A stretch of DNA of 64,000 nucleotides, taken from the NCBI GenBank assembly GCA_963729445.1, contig CAVSNU010000005.1, positions 248,001 to 312,000 of the forward strand, given 5' to 3'. The notes below the pieces were generated by a model, which saw only the letters and a list, made by a program, of their open reading frames with translations, was not told the DNA's origin and searched no databases. Within the stretch, counting starts at the first letter, position 1. The number at the start of each line of letters is the position of its first letter. Source of the DNA: JACCZH01 sp963729445 (GTDB lineage Bacteria > Chloroflexota > Chloroflexia > Thermomicrobiales > CFX8). The position numbers were made by a program, and so were the translations under genes. This document shows, in pieces, positions 1 through 8,901 of this stretch.

Positions 1-183
1 GACATCGAGATTCCGCTGCGCGGCGAAGAGGTCGTCGTCACCAAGCATGCGCGTGTCCGTGAGGAAGTAGACATCAGCAAGTGCGTGCGCGAACGCGAAG
101 TACCTGTTGGCGACACCGTGCGACGCGCGAAAGTGGATATCGACCGCGATGGCGACCTGGACGACCGGAGGCAGCGCCCGTAA
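1..183 (+). CDS. DUF2382 (YsnF/AvaK) protein, C-terminal end
   Basis: The window opens inside this gene; 60 codons and a TAA stop at 181-183 remain. The visible segment IPLRGEEVVVTKHARVREEVDIS, followed by a charged tail, has the alternating acidic/basic beta-strand pattern of DUF2382, the domain of the YsnF/AvaK stress proteins. A complete protein of the same type lies at 1198-1881, so the two are probably paralogues in one locus. The molecular role of the family is not established. The start is outside the window. Confidence 0.7.
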   Translation, partial: DIEIPLRGEEVVVTKHARVREEVDISKCVREREVPVGDTVRRAKVDIDRDGDLDDRRQRP

Positions 184-315
184 TCTGTCGCCCGCTGTCC
201 CCGACCGGGAGTGGGCAGGCTCGCTCCCGTACCGAATTCCGTACTGCCGTAGAACGTCGCCCATGCAGATCACCGTTCTTTACGCCGCTACGTGGAATTG
301 ACAGGAGTTCAGTAC

Positions 316-975
316 ATGAGCACAAATGATCCGATCCCCGATGACCAAGTACGCGCAACCTCCGCTGCTGCTACGGGAGACGCTGTACCCGCGGCAGCCG
401 TTACGGAACCGATCTACCGCGACCGTGTGCGCTGGAGCCCAACTCTTGCCGGATTGACGACTGCCATAACGACTCTCGTCGTCTTGACGATACTCGGCCT
501 GGCAATCGGGATCAGCGCCTTTGAGCCGGGTGACGCCGGCGTTCGCGACGTGGATACGGGGGCGGCCGCCTGGGGCATCATCAGCGCAATTCTCGCGTTC
601 TTCCTGGGCGGCTGGGTGGCAGGCCGCAACGCGATCAGTATCGGCGACGACAACGGCGCCCTCCACGGATTCCTGGCTGGCGCGGCGACGGTCGTTGTCA
701 TGCTCTTCATGATTGGCGTTGGCGTTGGCAACCTGTTGGGTTTGGCCGGCGCAAACATCGACAATATCGCCGCGTTGAGTACCGGCGTCATGGGGCAGAC
801 GGCGGCACCGCCACAGGATATCTATGACGCAGCACAAGACGGTGCCTGGGGCACACTCATCGGTCTCGTGCTCGCGCTCGGTGCATCGACCGCAGGCGGC
901 GTCCTCGGTCACCCTGACACCACAGTGATGGCTGAGCGGCCTCGCGTCCGACGCCCCGCTCCGGCCGCTCGGTGA
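316..975 (+). CDS. Four-helix integral membrane protein, unknown function
   Basis: This is a 219-residue protein. The ATG at 316 is preceded by AGGAG at 303-307, so I prefer it to the in-frame GTG at 292. A polar N-terminus of about 45 residues is followed by four hydrophobic stretches (starting LAGLTTAITTLVV, GIISAILAFFLGG, GFLAGAATVVVML and GTLIGLVLALGAS), rich in Gly and Ala. The C-terminus is short and Arg-rich. It sits between two DUF2382 genes, which suggests an envelope or stress setting, but no family is recognised. A hairpin at 999-1036 follows it. Confidence 0.75.
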   Translation: MSTNDPIPDDQVRATSAAATGDAVPAAAVTEPIYRDRVRWSPTLAGLTTAITTLVVLTILGLAIGISAFEPGDAGVRDVDTGAAAWGIISAILAFFLGGWVAGRNAISIGDDNGALHGFLAGAATVVVMLFMIGVGVGNLLGLAGANIDNIAALSTGVMGQTAAPPQDIYDAAQDGAWGTLIGLVLALGASTAGGVLGHPDTTVMAERPRVRRPAPAAR

Positions 976-998
976 ACCAGCGACCCGTCCACGCATCC

Positions 999-1036
999 GC
1001 GCACCCAGGAGGGCTATCTGCTCCCCCTGGGTGCGC
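999..1036 (+). terminator. Rho-independent-like terminator
   Basis: An 11-bp inverted repeat (GCGCACCCAGG at 999-1009 and its complement at 1026-1036) is followed by CCTTTCAT. It lies 24 bases after the stop of the membrane protein gene. Confidence 0.6.
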
Positions 1037-1197
1037 CCTTTCATCTTCCAACGCGGTCCCCTGCTATTCTGAGTGCAGAGAGATGCACGGTCGTCCCGAC
1101 GCCTTCGAGAGCCCTATGGCAGCTCCGGAATGACAGCCCATCCAGGCCACGCTCGACGCGCGAGGCAGCACGGCGACACAAAGGTTGAGGAACGCAG

Positions 1198-1881
1198 ATG
1201 AGTACCTGGTTCTCACGTCTCACGGTTGGGATGCGGGTGGTTGCAACGGATGGAACGATCGGTTCCATCGCGTCTGTACCGCGGATTGAGCTTGATGGTC
1301 CAAACTTGAGGTCAGACGTCATCGTGCTTGCCAATAATGAGAACGCCGGACCAGGCGTTGAGGAGTTTATGCGCGTGTCGCGCGACATGATCGAGCGCGT
1401 CCAGGGAGGGGCGGTCTACCTCAATGTGTCCCGACAGCACGTTCCCCGCGCCAGCGCCGCCATCACCGCGACGCAGCGGCTGCGCACGTCGGATGAACCG
1501 ATGCACATCCAGGTCTCGGAAGAGCAGGTGGTGGTCGATACCCGGGTTGTCGAGCGGGGCCATCTGCACATCCAGAAGAAGGTTGACGAATTCCTCGACG
1601 AGCGCGTCGTCCGGCTGCATCATCACGAAACGTACATCGAGCGCGTGCCCCGCAACGAGATCGTCGACGCCCCGATCGAGCCGTACATGGATGGCGACGT
1701 CTACGTTGTGCCGGTGCTGGAGGAAGAGATCATCATCCAGCGCAGGCTGCGCCTGAAAGAAGAGCTCCGCATCCATCGCACCATCACGACCCGTGACGAA
1801 ACGATCCAGACTCCGTTCCGCCGCGAGCGCCTCGTCATCGAAGAGCACCTCTACAACGAAGAGGAGCCCCGCGCGAGATAA
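1198..1881 (+). CDS. PRC-barrel-like plus DUF2382 (YsnF/AvaK) stress protein
   Basis: This 227-residue protein starts at ATG 1198. The N-terminal 65 residues (GMRVVATDGTIGSIASVPR...) have the beta-rich look of a PRC-barrel-like fold. From about residue 95 two blocks resemble DUF2382 repeats (MHIQVSEEQVVVDTRVVERGHLHI and DVYVVPVLEEEIIIQRRLRLKEELRI). The segment is extremely charged and has no signal peptide, so it is probably cytosolic. Proteins of this family are stress-associated (YsnF, AvaK), but no biochemical activity is known. It lies head-to-tail with the membrane protein at 316-975 and the DUF2382 end at 1-183. Confidence 0.75.
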   Translation: MSTWFSRLTVGMRVVATDGTIGSIASVPRIELDGPNLRSDVIVLANNENAGPGVEEFMRVSRDMIERVQGGAVYLNVSRQHVPRASAAITATQRLRTSDEPMHIQVSEEQVVVDTRVVERGHLHIQKKVDEFLDERVVRLHHHETYIERVPRNEIVDAPIEPYMDGDVYVVPVLEEEIIIQRRLRLKEELRIHRTITTRDETIQTPFRRERLVIEEHLYNEEEPRAR

Positions 1882-1896
1882 GGCGGGGGCGGCTGG

Positions 1897-4386
1897 CTAC
1901 ACGAGCCGCTGCCGCCGGGCGGCCGCGACGGCCGCGGTGCGAGAGCTCACTCCAAGCTTCCGGAAGATATTGGAGACGTGGGTCGTCGTCGTTCTGGGGC
2001 TGATGTAGAGCTTGACGGCAATCTCCTGATTGGAGAGCCCATCGGCCACCAGTTGCAGGATCTCCAGTTCCCGTCGGGTCAGGCCCGGTTCATCAACCGT
2101 CTCCAGCGCGTCGGCCGCTGGATCCGGCGCCCCGGCCATGACGATGGCGACGGCACGGTCCACCGGGGTGATGCGCCCTTGTTCCCACGCACGCACGTAG
2201 ACCTCATTCCCAAGCCGTTCGCGAGTTGCGTGCAACGTTCGCCGATAGCGCTCTTCGTCAATAGCATGGATCGGCGTCTCTTTCGCCAGGCGATGTGCCG
2301 CCGCGGTAGCGGCCACCCGAACGGCGATCTCCGGCTGAGATTGCGCGGCGAACTCGGCATACGCCTCCAGATAGGCGGGGATATGCACCGAGGAAGCGAG
2401 ATCCTGGAAGTGCGCAATACCCTCCGCCAGGAGAGCATGCGCCTGCACCTGTTCCCCCTGGGCGTGGAGCACGCGCGCCAGCCCCAACAAGGTCTGGGCA
2501 ATACCGTCACGGTCGCCAATCTCCCGCTGCTGCGTGACACTCTCCTCATAGAGCCGACGGGCGTCCTCCAGATGACCTTCGCGGAAGGCGAGGTCCCCGA
2601 GTTGCGTGATTACCCGAGCAATTCCAACTCGGTAACCCGTTTCGCGAAACAGTCGCAAACTCTCCTCGTACATCGCTCGGGCTTCGGAGGCCATCCCCTG
2701 CAGGTGAGCCAGTTGCCCGCGAATCCTGAGCGACATCGCAATGCCCCACGGCTCGCCGATCGTGCGGCGTAACGCAAGGCCCTCGTCGTAGAACTGTTCG
2801 GCGGCGGTGTAATCGCACCGCACCAGGCGAAGGTGGCCCAGCTGCATCAGCGCGCCGGCGATATAGGATTCGTATCCAATCGCTCTACTGACGCGCAGAC
2901 ACTCCTCGAAGAACGCCTGTGATGCCGCGTAGTCCCCCTGTAGATGGCTGAACCTGCCCAGGCCAAAGAGCGAGCCGGCCCTGCCACGTGTCCGCGCGTC
3001 CGCTCCGTGGCTGTTCAGGATCTCGGTTAACCAGCGTCGCCCCTCGCCGGCGTGACCGCGAATCTCCCAGAATCGCCAGAGGGCCGCGCCAATGTCCAAC
3101 CCGAGCCCGCCCTCCCTGGAGGTGATCGTCCAACGCAACGCCACGCGCAGATTGTGGTGCTCGGCTTCCAGCCGGTTGAACCAGGCCGAGCTCTCCGTGC
3201 TGGTCATTCCCTCTCCGGCAAGCGTCGCCAGCTGCAGGTAATAGAGGGCGTGCGCCTTGCGCACCTGCTCCTCCTGTCCGCTCTCTGCCAGCTGTTCCAG
3301 GCCGTACTCTCGAATCGTTTCGAGCATCGAAAAGCGCAGCTCCCCGTCTTCCTGCTCGCGCTGACGCACCAGACTCTTGTCGGTCAGTGACGCCAGACCG
3401 TCCAGCACGTCGCCACTCCCGGGCGGGCACACCGCTTCGGCTGCGGGTAGCGTCCAGCCGCCGTCGAAAACCGACAGCGAGCGAAAGAGCGCTTGTTCCC
3501 GCTCATCGAGCAGGTTGAAGCCCCAGGCGATGGCGTTGTGCATCGTCTGCTGACGTGCGGGCACGTTACGTGAACTGCTGACCAGCACCTGGAAGCGCCG
3601 TTCCAAGCGCGATAACAGGGCTGCGGGCGAAAGCACCTTGCTGCGCGCCGCGGCCAGTTCGATCGCCAGCGGCAACCCGTCGAGCTTGCGGCAAATCTCG
3701 GCGACGAGCGGGGCGTTGGCCTCAGTCAACCTGAAATCGGGGCGCACCGCCCGTGCTCGCTGGACGAAGAGGGCGATGGCATCCATCTCGGCCAGCACGC
3801 TCAACGGGAGCGAGTCATCCAATTCTGGAATTGCCAGCGGGGCCAGCGCATATTCATACTCGCCGCTCACTCTGAGCATGACACTACTCGTTACCAGAAT
3901 CTTCAAATGCGGACAGGCACTGAGCACCTCCATCACCGCTGGCGCAGCGTCCACGACCTGTTCGAAGTTGTCGAGTATCAGGAGCATCCGCCGGTGACGC
4001 AAGGCGGCAATCAGCCGCTGACCGAGCGGCCGCTCATCTTCATCACGGACGTGCAGAGAACGCGCGATACTCTGCAGCACCAGCTCGGGGCCGGTGCTGG
4101 CAGCCAGCGAGACAAATGCCACGCCGTCGCGGAACTCAGTCTTGAGATCACGGGCGAGCGCAACCGCGAAGCGCGTTTTCCCAATCCCGCCCGGCCCGGT
4201 AAGTGTCACCAGGTGGACATCAGGCCCAAGCAAGAGATCGCGTACGTCGCCCAGCTCGCGCTCGCGGCCCACGAGCGGAGTGAGCGGCACCGGCGGATCG
4301 GCTGCCGTCTCACGTCGCCACTGGTCCAGCGGTACGATCAACGGTGCGCTAGACGGCTGCTGTTCTGATGGTGTGCCAGCACTCAT
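1897..4386 (-). CDS. LuxR-family regulator with NB-ARC-type ATPase and TPR domains
   Basis: This 829-residue protein matches the large LuxR-type ATPase regulators common in Chloroflexota and Actinobacteria. A P-loop, GPGGIGKT, lies near residue 64 and a Walker B-like strand, MLLILDNFEQ, follows. The middle third carries TPR-like helical repeats (GSLFGLGRFSHLQGDYAASQAFFEE and similar units). The C-terminal about 60 residues form a LuxR helix-turn-helix (LTRRELEILQLVADGLSNQEIA). Such proteins switch transcription after binding a ligand and ATP; the ligand here is unknown. I start at ATG 4386, with AAGGA upstream, rather than at GTG 4428. It is convergent with the DUF2382 gene. Confidence 0.85.
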   Translation of the reverse strand: MSAGTPSEQQPSSAPLIVPLDQWRRETAADPPVPLTPLVGRERELGDVRDLLLGPDVHLVTLTGPGGIGKTRFAVALARDLKTEFRDGVAFVSLAASTGPELVLQSIARSLHVRDEDERPLGQRLIAALRHRRMLLILDNFEQVVDAAPAVMEVLSACPHLKILVTSSVMLRVSGEYEYALAPLAIPELDDSLPLSVLAEMDAIALFVQRARAVRPDFRLTEANAPLVAEICRKLDGLPLAIELAAARSKVLSPAALLSRLERRFQVLVSSSRNVPARQQTMHNAIAWGFNLLDEREQALFRSLSVFDGGWTLPAAEAVCPPGSGDVLDGLASLTDKSLVRQREQEDGELRFSMLETIREYGLEQLAESGQEEQVRKAHALYYLQLATLAGEGMTSTESSAWFNRLEAEHHNLRVALRWTITSREGGLGLDIGAALWRFWEIRGHAGEGRRWLTEILNSHGADARTRGRAGSLFGLGRFSHLQGDYAASQAFFEECLRVSRAIGYESYIAGALMQLGHLRLVRCDYTAAEQFYDEGLALRRTIGEPWGIAMSLRIRGQLAHLQGMASEARAMYEESLRLFRETGYRVGIARVITQLGDLAFREGHLEDARRLYEESVTQQREIGDRDGIAQTLLGLARVLHAQGEQVQAHALLAEGIAHFQDLASSVHIPAYLEAYAEFAAQSQPEIAVRVAATAAAHRLAKETPIHAIDEERYRRTLHATRERLGNEVYVRAWEQGRITPVDRAVAIVMAGAPDPAADALETVDEPGLTRRELEILQLVADGLSNQEIAVKLYISPRTTTTHVSNIFRKLGVSSRTAAVAAARRQRLV

Positions 4387-4565
4387 TGCTCGTGTTGATC
4401 CTTCGGTGCGAGGCTCGTCAACCCACACCAGCGTTGCCCGGTTAGCCGGTAGAAGAATCGAAGTATATACGGACGACGGGGGCTCCGGATCAAAACGTCA
4501 CCGAGCGCGCTGTTCAGTCCGGATAGCTCTCTGACACGGCGTTCATCCACTTCAGTAGAACGAGA

Positions 4566-4600
4566 CCGCGCCCGGTCTGAACGTCTCAGACCGGGCGCGG
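4566..4600 (-). terminator. Strong hairpin terminator
   Basis: A perfect 15-bp inverted repeat (4566-4580 and 4586-4600) with a 5-base loop lies just after the stop of the GerMN-type gene. On the minus strand it is followed by TCTCGTTC, only moderately T-rich. Confidence 0.65.
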
Positions 4601-4622
4601 CTCCATCGATCGTGGTGCTGGG

Positions 4623-6309
4623 TTAAGGGGCCGGTTCACGGAGGTCTTGAACCTCCACGAGCTCTGCGCTCCACGGGCAGTATCTGCCGACGGTATCTAC
4701 AAACTCATCGACGTTCGCTTCGACGTAGCTTGGCCGGCCGTCGCATACCTCGATCGTCATCTCCGCCATCTCAGTCGCGGCCGGATCCAGGTGCCAGCTC
4801 CAGGGACCGTTGTGATCGGCCTCTCCCGGCCCGCGCAGAATCGGACCGTTCGGGAAGGTCGCGAGGGTCGGATCTGCTTGCAGCGCCAGGATGTCGGTAA
4901 TGGTTTCCTCGTTGGTCGTCCAGAGGTTGAAGTGTTCGCCGGAGACGTCGAACGTCGCCAGCACGCCACCCTGGAGCTCGGAGAGCTGTGGGTTGTCGGA
5001 GACAGGCCCGCCGTTGAGCAAGAGCACCACGCGGCTGATCTCTTCAAACTGCAACACCGTCTGCTCGATCTGCTCCTGAACGCGAGGCTCGTCGCAGACA
5101 CCGCCGAGGCGCAAGGTGCCGGACAGGTTCACCACGGCGACATCGCTATGTACCTGCACGTCTGCCACGGTGAGGTCGGAGTTCTGGAACACGTTATAGA
5201 GTTCCGGCTGCTCATACGCGAGGAGCGCGGTCAGGCTGGCGGTGATTCGACCGGCCACATCCTCCTGGGCGTCGATCTGAACCTCAATTGGCGCGATCAT
5301 GTCGCCACAGCCAAAGGTTCCGTCGGTCGCATCACCATTCGGCTCGGTCGCGTCTCCGGGCTCTACCAGATAGATATTGACGGTTTCGGTTTCCGGCTGG
5401 GCATCACCGTGACGCCAGCGGTAGTAGTGCTGGCCGACGTTGCCGGCCTCAACCAGGAAACCCTCCGGGTTCCCCGGCGTGTAGGTCAGACAGCGGCGCT
5501 CGAAGCACTGCCAGAGCACGTCACGCGCTGTCCCGGCGACCTCAACCTCGCTCCAGTAGGCCTCGGTGATCGGGTATCCAACGGCATAGAACGGGTTCTC
5601 AAAGAGGTCCTGCTCCACATACGCGCCGTCTTCATGCACCGTGCCGGTCAGATTCATGAAATCCCAGAAGACGGAGGCGACCGTATGGTCGATGCCGGGC
5701 ACTGTCACACGATAGCCTGCCGTGACGCCGTGCTCCGCAAAGGCGTCGTCCCGGCCGACGGTACCGTTCTCGATCGTCATGTCAAGCGTCGTGCCTACCG
5801 TAGCCGCCGGCTCGCCACGCAAGCCGTGGTCGTTGATATCGGCATAGGTCGGGACCGAACTGGTCGTCCGGGTCACCGGCGATCGGCACATCTGCCGGCT
5901 GGCTGTCTTCGAACTCATCGTCACCTACCTGGATCCGGCCATCGACCATCTCAACGACCAGCAGACCGTTCGTGACGAACCAGAGCTCATCGTCCGGCGC
6001 GTCCGGATTGTTGATCTCCATGCGCGATTTGTCGAAGTACTGGACGAGCCGCTTGTCACCGGTTGAATCCGCGTACGGCTCCATCATGCCCCCGGTGTAG
6101 GGTTTCGGGCCCCACATCCAGGTACGCTCGGCCTCGCCCTGTTCAACCGGGAGGTCAGTTCGTGCCCAGCGATCGTCAAACTGGGCATCCGCAAACTCGT
6201 GCCCGGCATCACTGCCCTCGTGATACCCGGCGACCGGTGCCAGGCTAAGAACGGTGAGAAGTAGCGCGAGCAGCATGACGACCGGTTTTCTGCTGCGTAA
6301 CCGAATCAC
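4623..6309 (-). pseudogene. Secreted FERRCLTY/GerMN-domain protein, broken by one frameshift
   Basis: Two reading frames make one protein. The first part starts at GTG 6309 with AGGAGGGA seven bases upstream, and has a signal peptide (PVVMLLALLLTVLSLAPVAG) followed by a domain with WMWGPKPYTG and LVQYFDKSRMEI. The frame changes at the G run 5851-5853 in the plus strand, where one extra base interrupts DQFG/PTYAD. The second part holds QCFERRCLTYTPGN...GNVGQHYYRW, a GerMN-like domain (DVQVHSDVAVVNLSG) and a C-terminal region with NGPWSWHLDP and CPWSAEL, reminiscent of BP74-type domains. Its paralogue at 18,082 aligns across the break, which fixes the indel. It is probably extracytoplasmic, with unknown role. 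It may be an intact gene with an assembly error. Confidence 0.75.
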
Positions 6310-6596
6310 TCTTGGGTCCCTCCTATCGGTGGCATCCTTGCGTCCCATTGGGACAACACCACCGACCCTGACCACCACACCACGCGTGGACGCGCCCCAC
6401 TGGACCGCGCGTGATGGGAGAACTGCGCAACTGACGAAGATGGACGATGGAGAGGCAGCGAGAACCGGCGAGACCACCTGCGCCGTCGGGTCACCTGCCG
6501 TTCAACGGCGTCTCATCATGGCTGTAGGACACACAGCACCTCTACAGCCCTGGGGGTCGGCCACGTTGAGACCCGTCTGATCTGGACCCGCGCTGT

Positions 6597-8030
6597 TCAG
6601 GACGGCAGGCGGTTGCCGATATCCCGCACCGCCTCTATGAGGATGTCGACATCAGACGAGCTGGTCGCCCAATTATCGAACGCGGCACGGATCGCCACTC
6701 TCCCCTTCCACCTTGTAGATGTAACGAATACGCGCCCGTCCAGTTGCAGGCCGGTGACCGCTTGCCGGTTCAAGTCGTCTGTTTCCGCAACAGTCAGGCC
6801 GTCCGGCGTATACCGAAAACAGACGATATTCAGCCCGGCTGGAGCCATCAGCTGCATCCCCGGCGCGGAATCTACCCAGCCGGCGAAGCGACCGGCGTTC
6901 GCGACACAGCGCTCCACCAGCTCGCGGTACCCCTGCCGGCCGTAGGCGCGCAGCGCACACCAGGCCGGCAACCCCCGGAAGCGTTTCGACATCTCCGGCA
7001 GATGACTCTCGGGGCTCCAACCAGCATTCGGGTCTGGAGCAATATAGGCGGCACTGGAGGCGAACGCCTGCAACAGTGACTCGTGGTCGCGCACAAACAC
7101 AAAGCCCGAGTCATACGGCACGTTCAGCCATTTGTGGGCGTCCGACCCGACTGAGTCCGCCTGTTCAATACCCTCCAGCAGATGAGCCAGCCGAGGTGAG
7201 GCAGCCGCAAACAGCCCGAATGCCGCGTCAACGTGGAGCCAGGCGCCGCCCGGGTGCGCGCGGCAGAGGGCCGCAACCTCGCCCAGGCGGTCGAACGCGC
7301 CCGTATTCACTTCTCCAGCATTGGCAACCACAATTGCGGCTCCGTCGATACAGGCAAGCTCCTTGCGCAACGCCTCAAGATCAACCGCGCCGCCGGGCGC
7401 AGGGACCTTGCGGACGCTCCCACGCCCGAGACCGAGCGTGCCGAGCGCTTTGATTGCGCTGGCGTGAATTTCGGTACTGGAGATAACCGGGATCGGTGGA
7501 TGACCGCCGAGACCGTCCTGCGCGGGGTCGAACCCGTACTGCTTGCCGGCCCACTGCCGGCCCGCCGCCAACCCAACGAGGTTGGACATCGTCGCCCCGC
7601 TCGTCAGCGCGCCGTGCCAATCGGACGGCAGGTGAAAGAGCTCTTTGAGCCAGCGCAGCACCGTCAACTCGGTCTGTGCCCCGGCCGGGCTGGCAGCCCA
7701 GAGTCCGGCGTTCTGATCGATGGCGGCAGCCAGCCAGTCTCCGGCCAGCGCCGCCGGTGTTGTGCCACCGATAACATAGCCGAAGAACCTCGGACCGGAT
7801 GACGCCACAATGCCCGGCTCGGCACGCACGAACCACTCCTCGACCGCCGTCGCCGGATCCATCCCCTGCTCCGGCAGCGGTTCGTCCAGCGCCTCAATCA
7901 TCTGTTCCGGGGTCGCGCCACGGCTGACCACCCGCTCCTGCAGTCCAGCCACATAGGTGGCTGCGAGCTCATAGGCCCGCTCCAGCGCCTCAATGGATAA
8001 CGCAAACGGATCGTGCGGAGGTGCGGTCAT
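6597..8030 (-). CDS. PLP-dependent group II amino-acid decarboxylase family protein
   Basis: This 477-residue protein matches the aromatic-L-amino-acid/glutamate decarboxylase family in length and motifs. The PLP lysine lies in SVGSDAHKWLNVPYD, and HVDAAFGLFAA supplies the aspartate that contacts the pyridine nitrogen. SGATMSNLVGLAAGRQ is the phosphate-binding region. The enzyme should decarboxylate an aromatic amino acid or a related substrate in the cytosol, but the exact substrate cannot be read from the sequence. ATG 8030 has AAGGAG eight bases upstream. No operon partner is visible. Confidence 0.88.
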   Translation of the reverse strand: MTAPPHDPFALSIEALERAYELAATYVAGLQERVVSRGATPEQMIEALDEPLPEQGMDPATAVEEWFVRAEPGIVASSGPRFFGYVIGGTTPAALAGDWLAAAIDQNAGLWAASPAGAQTELTVLRWLKELFHLPSDWHGALTSGATMSNLVGLAAGRQWAGKQYGFDPAQDGLGGHPPIPVISSTEIHASAIKALGTLGLGRGSVRKVPAPGGAVDLEALRKELACIDGAAIVVANAGEVNTGAFDRLGEVAALCRAHPGGAWLHVDAAFGLFAAASPRLAHLLEGIEQADSVGSDAHKWLNVPYDSGFVFVRDHESLLQAFASSAAYIAPDPNAGWSPESHLPEMSKRFRGLPAWCALRAYGRQGYRELVERCVANAGRFAGWVDSAPGMQLMAPAGLNIVCFRYTPDGLTVAETDDLNRQAVTGLQLDGRVFVTSTRWKGRVAIRAAFDNWATSSSDVDILIEAVRDIGNRLPS

Positions 8031-8397
8031 GCACAGGCTCCTTCTCGCTGCTCGCCGTTTCGTGGCGGGACAATATCAAGATAGTCTTCACGGGAGGGAG
8101 AGTTCTCGACGAGGGCGATGAGCCGCGTGGTGTCAATAGGGACGCCGCGCTCATCCCTGATTCGAAACGCCGGGCGGCGTCCAGATGATTCCTCGGCTCG
8201 AAGGTTGCCAAGAGGGCGGGGTCTCTAATCTCCGGCTGCGACGCTAGGCACGATGGCCAGCCAGGAAGGGTCGAAGCGCTACGCTCTCGTGGATCAACCA
8301 TGGACCCTTCACTATCTGAACGCTGAATGTCGCCGCCGGTATCTCTATACGTCCCGTCCAGTCACGTTGTCAAGTAGGACGCAACGCAAATCTTCTG
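8031..8397. other. Intergenic stretch without recognisable gene
   Basis: This gap of about 370 bases separates the decarboxylase from the small basic protein. The open frames that cross it have no family signature. I see no RNA gene, terminator or repeat in it. The decarboxylase promoter should lie at its left end. Confidence 0.5.
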
Positions 8398-8670
8398 TCA
8401 CGCCGCCTTGGCTGCGCGCTTCTTCGGCTTCACGGCCTTCTCGACAACCTTCTCGCTTGCGACAACCGCGACCCGGCGCGGGGATTTCACCTGGGTCACA
8501 CGCACGCCGAGCACCACCGGCACCGAGATGTTCGGGATCGGGCTCAGCTCATCTTGCAGGGCACGATATTCCTGTTGTCCGAGCTCGATGCGCAGCGGCA
8601 CCCGGCCCTGACGCCGAACCGCGCCCAACTTCTCTTCAACCCGTGCCATCACTGAAGTAGCCATCATCAT
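8398..8670 (-). CDS. Small conserved-looking basic protein, unknown function
   Basis: This 90-residue protein begins at one of three consecutive ATGs (8664-8670), with GAGAGA just upstream. The first 60 residues are a mixed alpha/beta segment (VPLRIELGQQEYRALQDEL, VVLGVRVTQVKSPRRV), and the last 20 are a Lys/Ala tail (EKAVKPKKRAAKAA) like those of nucleic-acid-binding proteins. No family is recognised. It is transcribed divergently from ndh. Confidence 0.5.
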   Translation of the reverse strand: MMMATSVMARVEEKLGAVRRQGRVPLRIELGQQEYRALQDELSPIPNISVPVVLGVRVTQVKSPRRVAVVASEKVVEKAVKPKKRAAKAA

Positions 8671-8775
8671 TCTCTCTCATAGCACATCAAATACACACTC
8701 GTTAGCCACTCTGGTGACACCAGTTCCGATGGTTGCACAGCCCGGCTCGGAGAGTATCACGCATGCCGAAGTATA

Positions 8776-8787
8776 GAACATTTGTTC
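8776..8787. promoter_or_regulatory. LexA/SOS-box-like palindrome
   Basis: GAACATTTGTTC fits the GAACN4GTTC consensus of LexA boxes in Gram-positive-type bacteria. It lies between the small basic protein gene and ndh, 115 bases before the ndh ATG. A chance occurrence once in a window of this size is plausible. Confidence 0.3.
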
Positions 8788-8901
8788 CTATCTGTCACGG
8801 CCGACGACGCGTACGTACGGGGGTCTTCACCCCGCGCCGCTATGACTCAGAACCATCCGATACGATTGGTTATGGACGACGTCGCACCTTGAGGAGTGAC
8901 C

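Noticed and set aside
280..1044. A 254-codon minus-strand frame over the first membrane protein
   Set aside because: It is antisense to a protein with clear transmembrane periodicity and a good ribosome-binding site.
5840..5860. Programmed frameshifting in the FERRCLTY-family genes
   Set aside because: The two paralogues shift at different places, with no shared slippery heptamer, and other genes in the window show the same G/C-run indels.
4647..5975. A 442-codon plus-strand frame opposite the GerMN gene
   Set aside because: The minus frame aligns with a paralogue elsewhere in the window; the plus frame does not.
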